DNA of 25,000 nt from Owenia fusiformis (Eukaryota > Annelida > Polychaeta > Sabellida > Oweniidae): contig CAIIXF020000203.1 of the NCBI GenBank assembly GCA_903813345.2, positions 1 to 25,000 of the forward strand. The letters run 5' to 3'. Below, one piece after another: positions 10,301 through 18,745 of this stretch. Position numbers and translations under genes: made by a program. The notes beneath the pieces are model-generated. The model did not search any database. It was not told the origin of the DNA and saw only the letters and a program-made list of their open reading frames with translations. The number at the start of each line of letters is the position of its first letter. Position 1 is the stretch's first letter.

Positions 10301-13300
10301 GTTTTAGTTTTAGGCCCCATTATACTTTCCAAATACCCCATGCATCATTCATTTACTAATTTTCATGACTTGAAAAGATATTTTTTTAAATGTATTCTTG
10401 AAAAAAGTTGTCACCTTTTTATTATTATATTAAAAGTTGAAAAACATTTCATCATGAAATATTCCACTAAAGAATTCAAATACCTTACGATTACATCACC
10501 ATTGCGATGACTGAACAACGGACACTCTATTTCAATAATAAAATGACCTCTCTAAAAAGTTCCACATACCACATTTTGACAATTTGGGTAAGACTACATC
10601 ATAAGCTAAAGTTGTATGAATTTCATACCTGGCCTTAATGTTTTAGCTCATTGCAGGTATGATCCCTATACCCCCGAGAAGCGATTCACTATCAATGCTG
10701 TCCAAGATGATCTTGGTGCTGCTCAACACTTAGTTCTCCCAACACCTGTCAAAGTAGAAGTAGATGACACATCGACTGTTTCCATATCAACTGGAGACTG
10801 GGTCATAGTGATAAAGGATAATTTGCAACAAGAAGCTAAATATCTATCAGGTACCCACTTTTCTTTGTTATACCTTGCCTTACTGATAATTTATTATATT
10901 ATTTGCAAAATGGTTTGCAACTAATAAGTATAGAGAATAGCCTACACTTTGACAAATATCTAACACTCGTTTTATCTACCATGAAGTACATCTATAAATA
11001 TTCAAAAATGATAAATTATGACCATTTGATAAGCTCAACAGTTAGTAATAAGCAACAGTTGGACATTCGAGATATTAAATAACAACTGTGAGATTGTTTT
11101 ACTGGAAGAGTATTGCCTTGTGAAATATAATATATATTGTCCCTCACCAAAATAATAAGAATTACATAAACGAACAAACATTATTAATCAGCAAAACAAG
11201 AAATACTGTCAATACTTTAAATTCCAGAAAAACTCTCAATGGGGACAACTACTGTTACTCCAAGCTCGAAGTATGTACTGCTCCAAGTTAACAATACCTT
11301 GCTTGTGGATGATCAGACTACAAGTAACAGCGAGGCTTACACTCTTGTAGTTGACACAAGTAGCCAGGTGATTACCCTAGAGGGCAAGAGTCCTACAGGT
11401 GTATTCTGGGCTGTCCAGTCGCTTATAAGTATCCATGATGGCACAAATGGACGCATTCCCGCTGTGACACTTAGTGATCAACCTAGGTCAGTTCAGTTTA
11501 GAATTTTCACTCTCATGTCATAGTTTCTCTCATAATACAGTTCAGTTTAATAAGTAATTTGTTGAGTTTAATGATGAGAGTAATGCTTGTTGTAGGGAAT
11601 CGAATTGAGCTATATTTTATTCATCAATTATAGTTCAATTTGTGTTCCAGATACAACTACAGGGGCATGCATGTTGATGTGAGTAGGAACTTCCATAATA
11701 AAGAAAGCATACTGAGACTCATAGATGGCATGTCCCTTTATAAGCTGAACAAACTACATTTTCACCTAACTGATGATGAGGGATGGAGACTCGAGATTGA
11801 TGGCATTCCAGAACTCACAGAGGTATATACAGGTTGCCCAGAACTTTCTCTTTTGTTATGGCTTTGTAGAAATGTAACTAGCCTGTTTTCTGCAATGGTA
11901 ATATGCATCTTTTAATCTCCTTACTACTTAGATGTAAAAGATTTTTCTATAATATTAATCATGGATGATCAATTTTATTCTAAGATTGGCGGGTTCAGAT
12001 GTCATGACCTTGCAGAGGGCCAGTGTGTTCTGTCTCAACTTGGTTCAGGACCAAACTCGTATAAATCTGTCAATGGCTTCTATACTGCCCAGGATTACAG
12101 GCAAGTCCAATTTCCTATAAAAAAGTATTACAAATTATGCAATTCTCTACATAGTGAGTATTGAAAACATGTTCAAGGTATCCACTTGAAATACCTGAAT
12201 AAATTGTACCTGTTGTAGAGAAATTCTGCAGTATGCAACAGACAGGCATGTAGAGGTCCTTCCAGAGATTGATGTTCCTGGCCACTGTCATGCTGCTATC
12301 ATAGCCATGGAACAAAGAAGAAGAATGCTTGAAGCCAATCCTATTCAAGGGAGTCCAGCAGATCAGTATCTTCTATATGAGGCAGATGATCCTTCCAAGT
12401 ATGTGTCAGTCCAATATTTTACTGATAATGGTATAAACCCATGCCTTAATTCAACATATGCTTTCCTGGAAAAAGTTTTTTCTGAAGTAGTTAAGCTTCA
12501 TGATGGTATTGCCCCGCTGAAAACATTCATATTTGGTGGGGATGAGGTTGCTGAAGGTGCATGGCTTAACTCTACCGCTTGTGAGAAGCTGGTAGAGTCG
12601 GGGGAGGTAGCAAGCCATCACGACCTGAAGGAATACTTTGTGAAAAGAACAGCTAGTATCATGGAGGGCTATGACCTTGGTGCATGGGAGGATGGAGTAC
12701 TTGGGGAGGTCAATAAGACTGATGTTGCCTATGATATCACACAGCTAAAAAACAACGGAGATGTGTATGCCTATGCTTGGCAGAATATCTGGGAATGGGG
12801 TGTTGGGAACCGAGCCTACAAACTTGCCAATGCAGGATATAAGGTATTTATAATTTTATATTTGTAAATTATTCTATCTAATAGGAGCTATGCCAACATG
12901 AACCCATTGTGTAACGTTGTAATAATTTTCATATGTGGGCCTCTTATCAGAAAGATATTATGCCTATCCTGTAAATAAAAATGTAAATGCAATCACATTA
13001 CCCATGTTTCCCATTGTAGACTTATTTTCCAGACAGTCATGTCTCAGGCAACACACACGTACTTTGACCACCCATATGAGCCTGATCCAGAAGAGCGTGG
13101 CTTCTACTGGGCCCCACGGTTTATTGACACAGAGAAAACATTTGGTTTCATGCCTGACAGTCTCTATGATAATATAGATGTTGCACGGAGTGGAGAGGTA
13201 CTGAATAAAGAGACTGAGTGTGCCAAATCTGCAGAGTGGTGTCTACCTTTGGAAAAGCCTGAAAATATAGTTGGTAGGTCTGACGTACTTTAAGTTAAAA

Positions 13301-15347
13301 ATGTCCACCCGTGTAGCTCAGCGGTAGCGCAGGTACCTCTTACGCAATATGTCCCGGATTCGATCCCCCGTTCAGGCAAGACTAAATTTGCTTGTTTGCG
13401 TGAAGTATTTCAGGGTGTTTGACTGAGTGGTCCGCAACTTGTACAAAAGGCTGTGGTGTGTACTTGTCTATGTATAAGAGCACATAAAAGAACACAGGGC
13501 TCCTTCAAGGAGGGGTTTCTGGGTCTATCTTCCATGTAAATTACGTAAATTACGACCGTATATATACGGGATATACCCAAGAGGTATTGCTCACCTTCAT
13601 TGGTGGTAAACAAAATACAATACAATAAGGTGACAAAATGACAAGCAACCAATGTGTCCTTCATATTCCATATAGACGATTACGAATGATTAAAATGTTG
13701 CTCATTTTTGTGCGTGTCTGATCAGGTATAGCAGAAGGCTAGCATAAAAATCATGGTATCCACAGGTATTTTTAATATGACAACAATTTTTTCAAATCTG
13801 TTTGCCTTGAATAAGAAATGGTATTTTTACATTTTAGAAAATAGACATGGCATGGAGTGATCTTGAAAACCTATACCTATGTATTATAATAACAGAGAAA
13901 TATCCTCCTTTTAGCATGCCTGTCATGTCTGACAATTACATAAATTGTTGCAATTTATTATTGTAGGCATGCAAGGTCAACTATGGAGTGAAACTGTACG
14001 TACAGCAGAACATTTAGACTTTATGATATTTCCTAGAATCATAGCCCTTGCAGAGAGGGCCTGGCACAAGGCAGATTGGGAATCCAGTTCAGATAAGACT
14101 GAGAGAGAAGCCGTGAGGCGTGATGACTGGGAGAGTTTTGCACTTACTTTGGGATATAAGGAGCTGAAAAGATTAGAGGAATTGCAGATTAAATACAGAG
14201 TGTCCCTGCCTGGAGCAAGGTATATATGGAGCAAGGAGTGCGCCAAAAAGCCAATACCCAAGTTTAAAGATGAATGATTTGTATGATTTATGTTAAACCA
14301 TGCCATGTATTACATTTCATTTTAAAAGATAAATCATTTTCTTATCAACTGAAAAAAATTTGTTCTTCGTGGAGGGTTTTCAATCAGAGTAAATGATGTC
14401 ATATTGTTAGGAAACTATTTGTCTTTAAGATGGTATACAATACATGGCATGGTTTAACGTTATATCATATGATATTGATCCTTAAACTTGGGTATTTTTT
14501 GCCCATCTTGTATAAATTAAGATTTCATTGTGATGTACAGTATAAGGATTTACAAGATGTTGTTATTAAAATTTTATATATTCAAATTGTACTCAATATC
14601 ATTTTGGCTTTTACTTGTTGATGTACAATCATGGTTTAAGTCAGATATAATTTCCTGTTTCAGAGTAGTTGATGGTAAATTAGAGGCAAACACAGGCTAC
14701 CCAGGTGAAACTATTCAGTACAGTACAGATGGTAGTACATGGAATACATTCACATCTACATCGTCTCCATCTGGTACCGTCTACCTTAGAACTATGTAAG
14801 TTGTTTTATTGATTGACCCATATCTAAAGATGCAATGGTATCATTTGTTCTGTTGGTGAAATAACTAAGCTTTCAACGACATTATTGTTAATATTAAATG
14901 CCTTGCCAGCGAGTGCGAGTCTTGCGGTAAAATTATCTTTCAGAGTTTTTCTAGATACTCCCTAAGAAAAATAACTTGCTCTCCATAGCTGACAAATCTT
15001 GTTTAATTTTTGTCACATTTAGAATATGCTGTTTACACTATAAGTTTAGTTGTGTTGTATTAGGGTTACTAATAACAAATAACAGCTGTCCTTGAGAACA
15101 TATCAGCAGTTTGTCCTGTGTATCATAATGATGTCATAATACATTAACCCATACCATTAATCGTGTTAGATGATTGTATTTATATTTTTGTATTGTTTTC
15201 AGAAGCTCTGCTGGTAGAGCTAGCAGACAGATACAGATAGAAGTAGATGGTTGTGGTGCCCCAACCTGTGGGACTAGTAGCATTGTGCACAATATGATCG
15301 GACTCTCCATTTCTCTCATAACAGCTTATCTCATCAGCTCCATGTGA
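7266..15347 (+). CDS. Chitobiase-type beta-N-acetylhexosaminidase (GH20), complete 11-exon gene, probably GPI-anchored
   Basis: Exons: 7266-7302, 9721-10237, 10657-10850, 11228-11486, 11651-11822, 11985-12100, 12219-12843, 13033-13273, 13967-14219, 14664-14795, 15203-15347. They sum to 2691 nt, or 896 residues plus stop, close to the length of bacterial chitobiases. The enzyme family removes non-reducing terminal GlcNAc from chitin oligomers and glycans by a substrate-assisted retaining mechanism. Visible parts: signal peptide (1 to about 17), CHB_HEX (about 25-190), GH20b (about 208-335), GH20 barrel (about 336-790) and CHB_HEX_C (about 800-865). Catalytic motifs include YRGMHVDVSRNF, HFHLTDDEGWR, PEIDVPGHCHAA, GGDE (D540-E541), AWQNIWEWG and GQLWSET. 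The residues TCGTSS followed by a 17-residue hydrophobic end suggest GPI attachment; a C-terminal membrane anchor is the alternative. Several N-glycosylation sequons (NDT, NNT, NST, NKT) fit secretion. Intron 6 uses a GC donor. The His usual two positions before GGDE is Ile. Confidence 0.95.
8397..9017 (+). mobile_element. Mariner-type MITE with degraded transposase remnant (copy A only)
   Basis: This 621-bp element in intron 1 is flanked by TA on both sides. Its ends are long inverted repeats: the left begins CAGGGTGGGCCAAAAAACGC and the right is the near-exact reverse complement ending GGCCCACCATG. The plus strand around 8645-8700 reads YSPGVNPSEYRVWEGLQEIV then a stop. This matches the 'SPDLNP-x-(D/E)-x-x-x-W' block near the C-terminus of IS630/Tc1/mariner DDE transposases. 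The element is non-autonomous. The matching site in copy B (about 22720-22732) has no insert. Confidence 0.85.
9721..10237 (+). CDS. Chitobiase copy A, exon 2: CHB_HEX carbohydrate-binding domain
   Basis: Encodes residues 13-185, starting after TTTTAG and ending at the donor AA|GTATGT. The frame contains NSGQNVINNDAWAIYFCHIR and AGAWMISRSDTMPNWYVAAD, typical of the N-terminal beta-sandwich of chitobiases. The equivalent exon in copy B has exactly the same length (517 nt). The frame runs open past the donor to a stop at 10268, which is not expected to be used. Confidence 0.93.
10657..10850 (+). CDS. Chitobiase copy A, exon 3: linker and start of GH20b
   Basis: Begins after TTGCAG with G completing the Lys codon and ends at TCAG|GTACCC in phase 1. 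It encodes YDPYTPEKRFTINAVQDD, then the LPTPVKVEV region that starts the GH20b domain. Confidence 0.9.
11228..11486 (+). CDS. Chitobiase copy A, exon 4: GH20b domain
   Basis: Acceptor ATTCCAG, donor AG|GTCAGT. It encodes the alpha/beta GH20b fold, including EAYTLVVDTSSQVITLEGKS and GVFWAVQSLISI, the conserved 'Y-x-L-x-V ... G-x-x-x-A-x-Q-S-L' pattern just before the catalytic barrel. Confidence 0.92.
11651..11822 (+). CDS. Chitobiase copy A, exon 5: first strands of the GH20 barrel
   Basis: Acceptor GTTCCAG, donor GAG|GTATAT, phase 0 end. It encodes YRGMHVDVSRNFHNKES and KLNKLHFHLTDDEGWRLEI. The Arg of YRG and the HFHLTDDEGWR strand are signature substrate-binding elements of the GH20 active site. 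Confidence 0.94.
11985..12100 (+). CDS. Chitobiase copy A, exon 6 (GC splice donor)
   Basis: Encodes IGGFRCHDLAEGQCVLSQLG through GFYTAQDYR. The exon ends GATTACAG|GCAAGT. Only the GC donor keeps the reading frame into exon 7 (Tyr-Arg-Glu-Ile-Leu). The nearby GT at 12105 would shift the frame. Confidence 0.88.
12219..12843 (+). CDS. Chitobiase copy A, exon 7: catalytic core with GGDE
   Basis: The largest exon, residues 432-640. It contains EVLPEIDVPGHCHAAI, the catalytic Asp-Glu pair in TFIFGGDEVAEGAW (codons 12541-12546) and WQNIWEWGVGNRAY. It ends at AAG|GTATTT. In the GH20 family the Asp orients the substrate acetamido group and the Glu is the general acid. Ile replaces the usual His of H-x-GGDE. 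Confidence 0.95.
13033..13273 (+). CDS. Chitobiase copy A, exon 8: barrel continuation
   Basis: Acceptor TTTCCAG, donor G|GTAGGT. It encodes SQATHTYFDHPYEPDPEERG and FYWAPRFIDTEKTFGFMPDS, conserved in chitobiase-type GH20 enzymes, and a four-Cys-capable insert ETECAKSAEWCLPLEK. Confidence 0.93.
13307..13630 (+). mobile_element. tRNA-derived SINE in intron 8
   Basis: A head of about 70 bases reads like a tRNA: box A TAGCTCAGCGGTAGCGC near 13314-13330 and box B GGATTCGATCCCC near 13356-13368. These are the internal RNA polymerase III promoter elements. A body of about 250 bases follows, ending in an A-rich tail (CAAAATACAATACAATAA). It sits in the sense orientation within the intron. It cannot fold as a full tRNA, so it is a SINE rather than a tRNA gene. 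No clear target-site duplication was found. Confidence 0.8.
13967..14219 (+). CDS. Chitobiase copy A, exon 9: end of GH20 barrel
   Basis: Acceptor TTGTAG, donor AG|GTATAT. It encodes GMQGQLWSETVRTAEHLDFM, FPRIIALAERAWHKADWE and the start of CHB_HEX_C (SLPGAR). LWSE and AERAWH are conserved barrel-closing motifs. Reading through the donor adds 19 residues (ending PKFKDE) before a stop at 14275-14277, which could give a shorter form lacking the C-terminal domain and anchor. Confidence 0.93.
14664..14795 (+). CDS. Chitobiase copy A, exon 10: CHB_HEX_C domain
   Basis: Acceptor GTTTCAG, donor AT|GTAAGT. It encodes VVDGKLEANTGYPGETIQYS and TDGSTWNTF through YLRT, the small beta-sandwich found at the C-terminus of chitobiases. 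Confidence 0.93.
15203..15347 (+). CDS. Chitobiase copy A, exon 11: C-terminal end and hydrophobic anchor signal
   Basis: Acceptor GTTTTCAG. It encodes SSAGRASRQIQIEV, two cysteines in DGCGAPTCGTSS, then IVHNMIGLSISLITAYLISS-Met and the stop TGA at 15345-15347. Small residues followed by a short spacer and a terminal hydrophobic stretch fit a GPI-anchor signal. Confidence 0.92.
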
Positions 15348-15780
15348 TATTATCATTGGACTTGATGTCTTCGTCTGATTAATAATAGAATGAAGTAAAT
15401 GTTATTTAGCGTAAAGCATTCAAATCATAATATGGGACACTTATCAATTTTGAGCATATACTGTATTTTCATTGATTCCAAGAATCGTGCAAAACAAGTT
15501 AAATTTCGAATCTTTATGTAGCGTATTGCGTAAGATGTCGTGATTTTTTAATGCTCATATAATTTGCTCATCATAATGTATAGCTCCGAATGTGATGACA
15601 TTTCTATGATTGTCTACAACATGTAGACTTATAAATTGACAACATGAGCTGGAATTCATCATCATTATATACTTTGATTGAACTGTTTTGGTTGTTCAAG
15701 ATGACCACGGCCACTGATGGGAATTAGTGGTAAATGATAAAATGTTCGAGATGTATTCATCATACTCTTATAAGATATAA
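15348..15780 (+). other. 3' flank / probable 3' UTR of chitobiase copy A
   Basis: AT-rich sequence without a coding frame. I find no AATAAA or ATTAAA here. The first canonical signals after the stop (ATTAAA at 15786, AATAAA at 15868) lie inside the adjacent inverted-repeat element, so the element may contribute the transcript end. Confidence 0.4.
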
Positions 15781-16413
15781 GATCTATTAAAAAAGGCGCA
15801 ACGCAACCAACGTGCAAAAGTCAAAGTTTTTGCTATAAATCAAGCAACAATGGACTACACGACCTGTAATAAATACTTGTAAGTGATGTTATCATAACTA
15901 AATTAATGTCATTGCTGAATTTATAAAATAAGTTTCCATACGTAAAATAAAAAATAATCGAAAATAATTAAAATGGGACGGAGGGGGGGGGAGGGGACGG
16001 AGGGGGGGGAGTAATAAATCTATAAAGTGAAACAACTTCACACGAATTCTTGTATTTGAAAAATGAACTCATTAACTTAGTAAGAAACTGGATGATATAC
16101 CCCTAGAGACTGAAAAATGGGGACATTTGGAGTAAAAGGACTTAAAGTCGCGAAACATCTCTAACCATGTCTTATATACATATTGCTCCCCCCCTCCGTC
16201 CCCTCCCCCCCTCCGTCCCAAATTCATTATTTTCGATTATTTTTTATTTCACATATGGAAACGTATTTTATAAATTCAGCAATGACATTAATTTAGTTAT
16301 GATAACATCACTTACAAGTATTTATTACAGGTCGTCCAGGCCATTGTTGCTTGATTTATAGCAAAAACGTTGATTTCTGCCTGTTGATGGCCTCGCGCCT
16401 TTTTTAATAGATC
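15781..16413. mobile_element. Palindromic MITE-like element with G-rich arms
   Basis: Two inverted arms of about 230 bp (15781-16012 and 16184-16413) flank a unique spacer of about 170 bp. The outer end is GATCTATTAAAAAAGGCGC, with an imperfect extension of a few bases. The arms are roughly 90% alike by eye. Each inner end carries two tandem copies of GGGACGGAGGGGGGG, in opposite orientations. No coding sequence or target-site duplication is clear, so the superfamily is unassigned. Confidence 0.8.
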
Positions 16414-16802
16414 TCATACCTTAGATACGTATCGTTTCAGAAAAAATCCCAGAAAACCTAACATATTCTACCATACCGTGCGCCTATCCATTAAGCAATT
16501 CAATAGTAAACTTTTTCTTGAAAAAATAAATCTTCCAGATTTGTTGAATTTCCTAGCAGAAATTGCCTGCTCCCCCCCTCCGTCCCATATTCACGATCAC
16601 CGGGTGTGTTCATAAGTAAAAATATATTTTCTCACTTTTCATAGATGGCGCTCATGTGTATATAATTGCCAATATGATTTAAACAAAATATAATGTCAGA
16701 CACTAGAAGGAAGAACAAGGTCGCGATAAAATTGCGAGAATTTAAAATATGTTATCATATTAGTCCACTTGATTTTTGAATAAAATGCAACATTATTTTG
16801 AA
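16414..16802. other. AT-rich spacer with a third copy of the C-rich core
   Basis: No gene is seen. The string CTCCCCCCCTCCGTCCC at 16570-16586 repeats the inner-arm motif of the preceding element, followed by similar bases (ATATTCA versus AAATTCA). The rest may be decayed retroelement sequence downstream of the integrase remnant on the minus strand. Confidence 0.4.
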
Positions 16803-17051
16803 CTATGTGTTCATTGTAGTTTGTGTTTTGTCTTCTAGGTTAGTCTTTACCAACAAATTGGGTATCACTTCACTTTGATTCCCCCATGTTTGGGGAATCA
16901 TTGATTTTGATTTTATCTTCCGGATGAAACGATCCATCTGAGTCGTGCATGTCAGGCTATCAGATTTATCATAACGCTCTCTCATCTGATCAATATGTCT
17001 TCTTACTACTCTACCATCATTTAATTTTACTTGGTACATATTAACATTCAA
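16803..17051 (-). pseudogene. Ty3/gypsy-like integrase C-terminal fragment
   Basis: The minus-strand frame reads YQVKLNDGRVVRRHIDQMRE and then RYDKSDSL. The pattern 'V-x-L-x-DGR-x-x-RRH-x-DQ-x-R' is characteristic of the end of integrase in Ty3/gypsy polyproteins (also reused in integrase-derived genes). No core domain, protease or reverse transcriptase is present and no LTR pair is visible. The fragment stops where the fold-back element begins, so it is a truncated relic. Confidence 0.6.
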
Positions 17052-17362
17052 TCTATGTGTTACCTTAAAATGTTGTCTTAAGATTTGAAGACAAAATATA
17101 TAATACGTTGATATATCCTTATTTCCGCGAAGGAGGTACAGGTACCCGGACAGACATTTACGTCACATATATAGGGTGTCTCAAAAATGTACCCCAAAGT
17201 ATATCAAGAGCAAAGATAAACAAATCAATATTTTCAGACATTTTTTGCATGGTCATGTAGCCAGAACATGAAAGTTTTCTCCCCAATACACCATTTTTAT
17301 TTCAGTCTTGTCTTTTTGATCCTTTAACCCTTTACCTTTTACACCACAAAATCGATGTAACC

Positions 17363-17545
17363 TCATATTTCGATGACAGCCTGTACCCTTACTGCTACAT
17401 TGTTCATCACATTTGATAATAATTCCGGTAAAATGTTTTGGATTTCTCTTTGGATGTTGCCCTTAAAATGTTCTAGGTATTTTTGCTTGGAATGAGCATT
17501 ATTTTAAAACACTCCTTCAAATAGCCACAGAGAAAGATATTTGAG
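17363..17545 (-). pseudogene. Tc1/mariner transposase 3' fragment (left arm)
   Basis: The minus strand reads LCGYLK, then after a frameshift KYLEHFKGNIQREIQNILPE and LLSNVMNNVAVRVQAVIEI before a stop. This is the C-terminal region following the DDE domain in IS630/Tc1/mariner-type transposases. It parallels the right-arm fragment on the opposite strand. Confidence 0.7.
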
Positions 17546-17737
17546 GATGACGATGGCAGAACAAACACAGATAATCAGGTCAATTATCGGCAAATGATTC
17601 ACGAGTTACCTTCCAGAGTTAGGCAGGCTAGCCTGGAGACCAAATGATATCCAAATGAAAACACAGTGCTCTCAAATTGATACACACAACAAAAGCTACA
17701 CTAGAATCCCAACCAATGCAGTTTCTTGAACATCTGA

Positions 17738-17910
17738 CCTCATTTTCTCTGAGGCTATTTGAAGGACCATTTTTATGCTAAACCCAAGCTCAGAGACCTA
17801 GAACAACTTCAGACCAGCATCCGAACAGAAATCAAAACATCCCAGCACCAGAAATATCGAATGTGATGAACAATGAAGTAGTAAGGATGCAGACTGTCAT
17901 CGAAATATGA
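17738..17910 (+). pseudogene. Tc1/mariner transposase 3' fragment (right arm)
   Basis: The plus strand reads HFL-stop-GYLKDHFYAKPK, then LRDLEQLQTSIRTEI, and after a one-base frame change IPAPEISNVMNNEVVRMQTV. The stop sits where the family has Trp (FLWGYLKD), a TGG to TGA change. It is the mirror partner of the fragment at 17363-17545 and is clearly broken. Confidence 0.72.
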
Positions 17911-18469
17911 CTTTACGTTGAATATGTGGTGTAAAAAGTAACTGGTTAAAGTATCCAAAAGGCAAAACTGAATTAAAAACTGTGTAGAGGGGAAAAACTT
18001 TCATCTTTTATCTACAAGACCATGCAAAAAATGTCTGAAAATATTGATTGTGTTACCAGTCAGCAAAATATTTCAAACAACACAACACTTGTTGCATATA
18101 AAAAAGTTTGAAAAAAGCCAAACTGAATATATAGGTTGTCTCAAAAAAATGTACCCAAAAGTATATCAACACCAAAGACAAACAATGTCCTCAAAATTGA
18201 GTAGATTGCCCTGTAGAATGAATGTGGCATGAATACCACATAGTGATTGATAAAATATTCAAAATCAACTATGGCATAAGAAAATGGGGTAATTCATGAC
18301 CATAATGGTTTGTTTTGTTCAGCCTGCATTCAACTGCATTGCATGTTAAACAAGCTAAAATAGCTTCTGAATGTTTGACGCCATGCCGGTCCCGGGGTAC
18401 AAGTACGTATACCTCCTTCACGGAAATAAAGATATATCAAAATATATTACATGTCTTGTTTTCAAATCT

Positions 18470-18745
18470 TCAGAGTTGATAGATAATTGAATGCTGTATC
18501 ACTGGTAGGAAAATCAAATGTATTGGTCCATAAAAAGCATCCGTGTAAAAAATTGTCCATTTCTTATTGCTACTTCGCGGAGTTGCTATTTCTTTAGTTG
18601 CCTTGAGAGTAAGATATTGTCTTTTTGATATAGCGGCATGTAGTTCAACGCCGTTAAACCCAATAACGGCGTTCTTTACTATTACATCTTCTTTACTCGT
18701 TATCGGGCTTACTATTCTTTCCTTTATTGCAAGTTCTGGATCCAT
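18470..18745 (-). CDS. Orphan 91-codon ORF, function unknown (doubtful)
   Basis: The minus-strand ATG at 18745 opens a frame starting MDPELAIKERIVSPITSKED and containing VELHAAISKRQYLTLKATKE, with a stop at 18470. Composition is protein-like (charged, few rare runs) and it lies in a CpG-rich patch. No family is recognised. A possible upstream coding exon (18912-18878) is out of phase with it at the visible acceptors. It could be a small gene, a first-exon fragment of a lost gene, or a transposon relic next to the fold-back end. Confidence 0.22.
   Translation of the reverse strand: MDPELAIKERIVSPITSKEDVIVKNAVIGFNGVELHAAISKRQYLTLKATKEIATPRSSNKKWTIFYTDAFYGPIHLIFLPVIQHSIIYQL

Larger units (their letters stand above)
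6514..10570 (+). repeat. Tandem segmental duplication, copy A (part comparable within the window)
   Basis: From the string ATTTTGGATATGTCAAC at 6514 onward, the sequence aligns in the same orientation with the segment that starts at 20390. It covers the 5' flank, exon 1, intron 1, exon 2 and the start of intron 2 of the chitobiase gene. Exons and much of the flank match closely; differences are mainly insertions. Upstream of 6514 the two copies are unrelated, so this is the left boundary. The right boundary cannot be seen, because copy B runs out at base 25000, corresponding to about 10570 here. Confidence 0.93.
17077..18474. mobile_element. Fold-back element built from inverted Tc1/mariner 3' ends
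   Basis: A 1.4-kb imperfect palindrome. Outer ends CTTAAGATTTGAAGACAA (left) and the reverse complement of CTGAAGATTTGAAAACAA (right) pair, followed by TTGATATATC, AAGGAGGTA and TGTCTCAAAAATGTACCC blocks on both sides. Pairing continues inward for about 450-650 bases to a unique centre near 17560-17730. Both arms carry the 3' end of the same transposase gene, so the element looks like two ends of one transposon joined head to head. It has no intact transposase. Confidence 0.85.

Noticed and set aside
13311-13379. tRNA gene
   Set aside because: Box A and box B are present, but the acceptor and anticodon stems do not pair well and a non-tRNA body with an A-rich tail follows. It is a SINE head.
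13410-13664. 84-codon minus-strand ORF
   Set aside because: It lies entirely over the SINE body and its edge, antisense, with no coding evidence.
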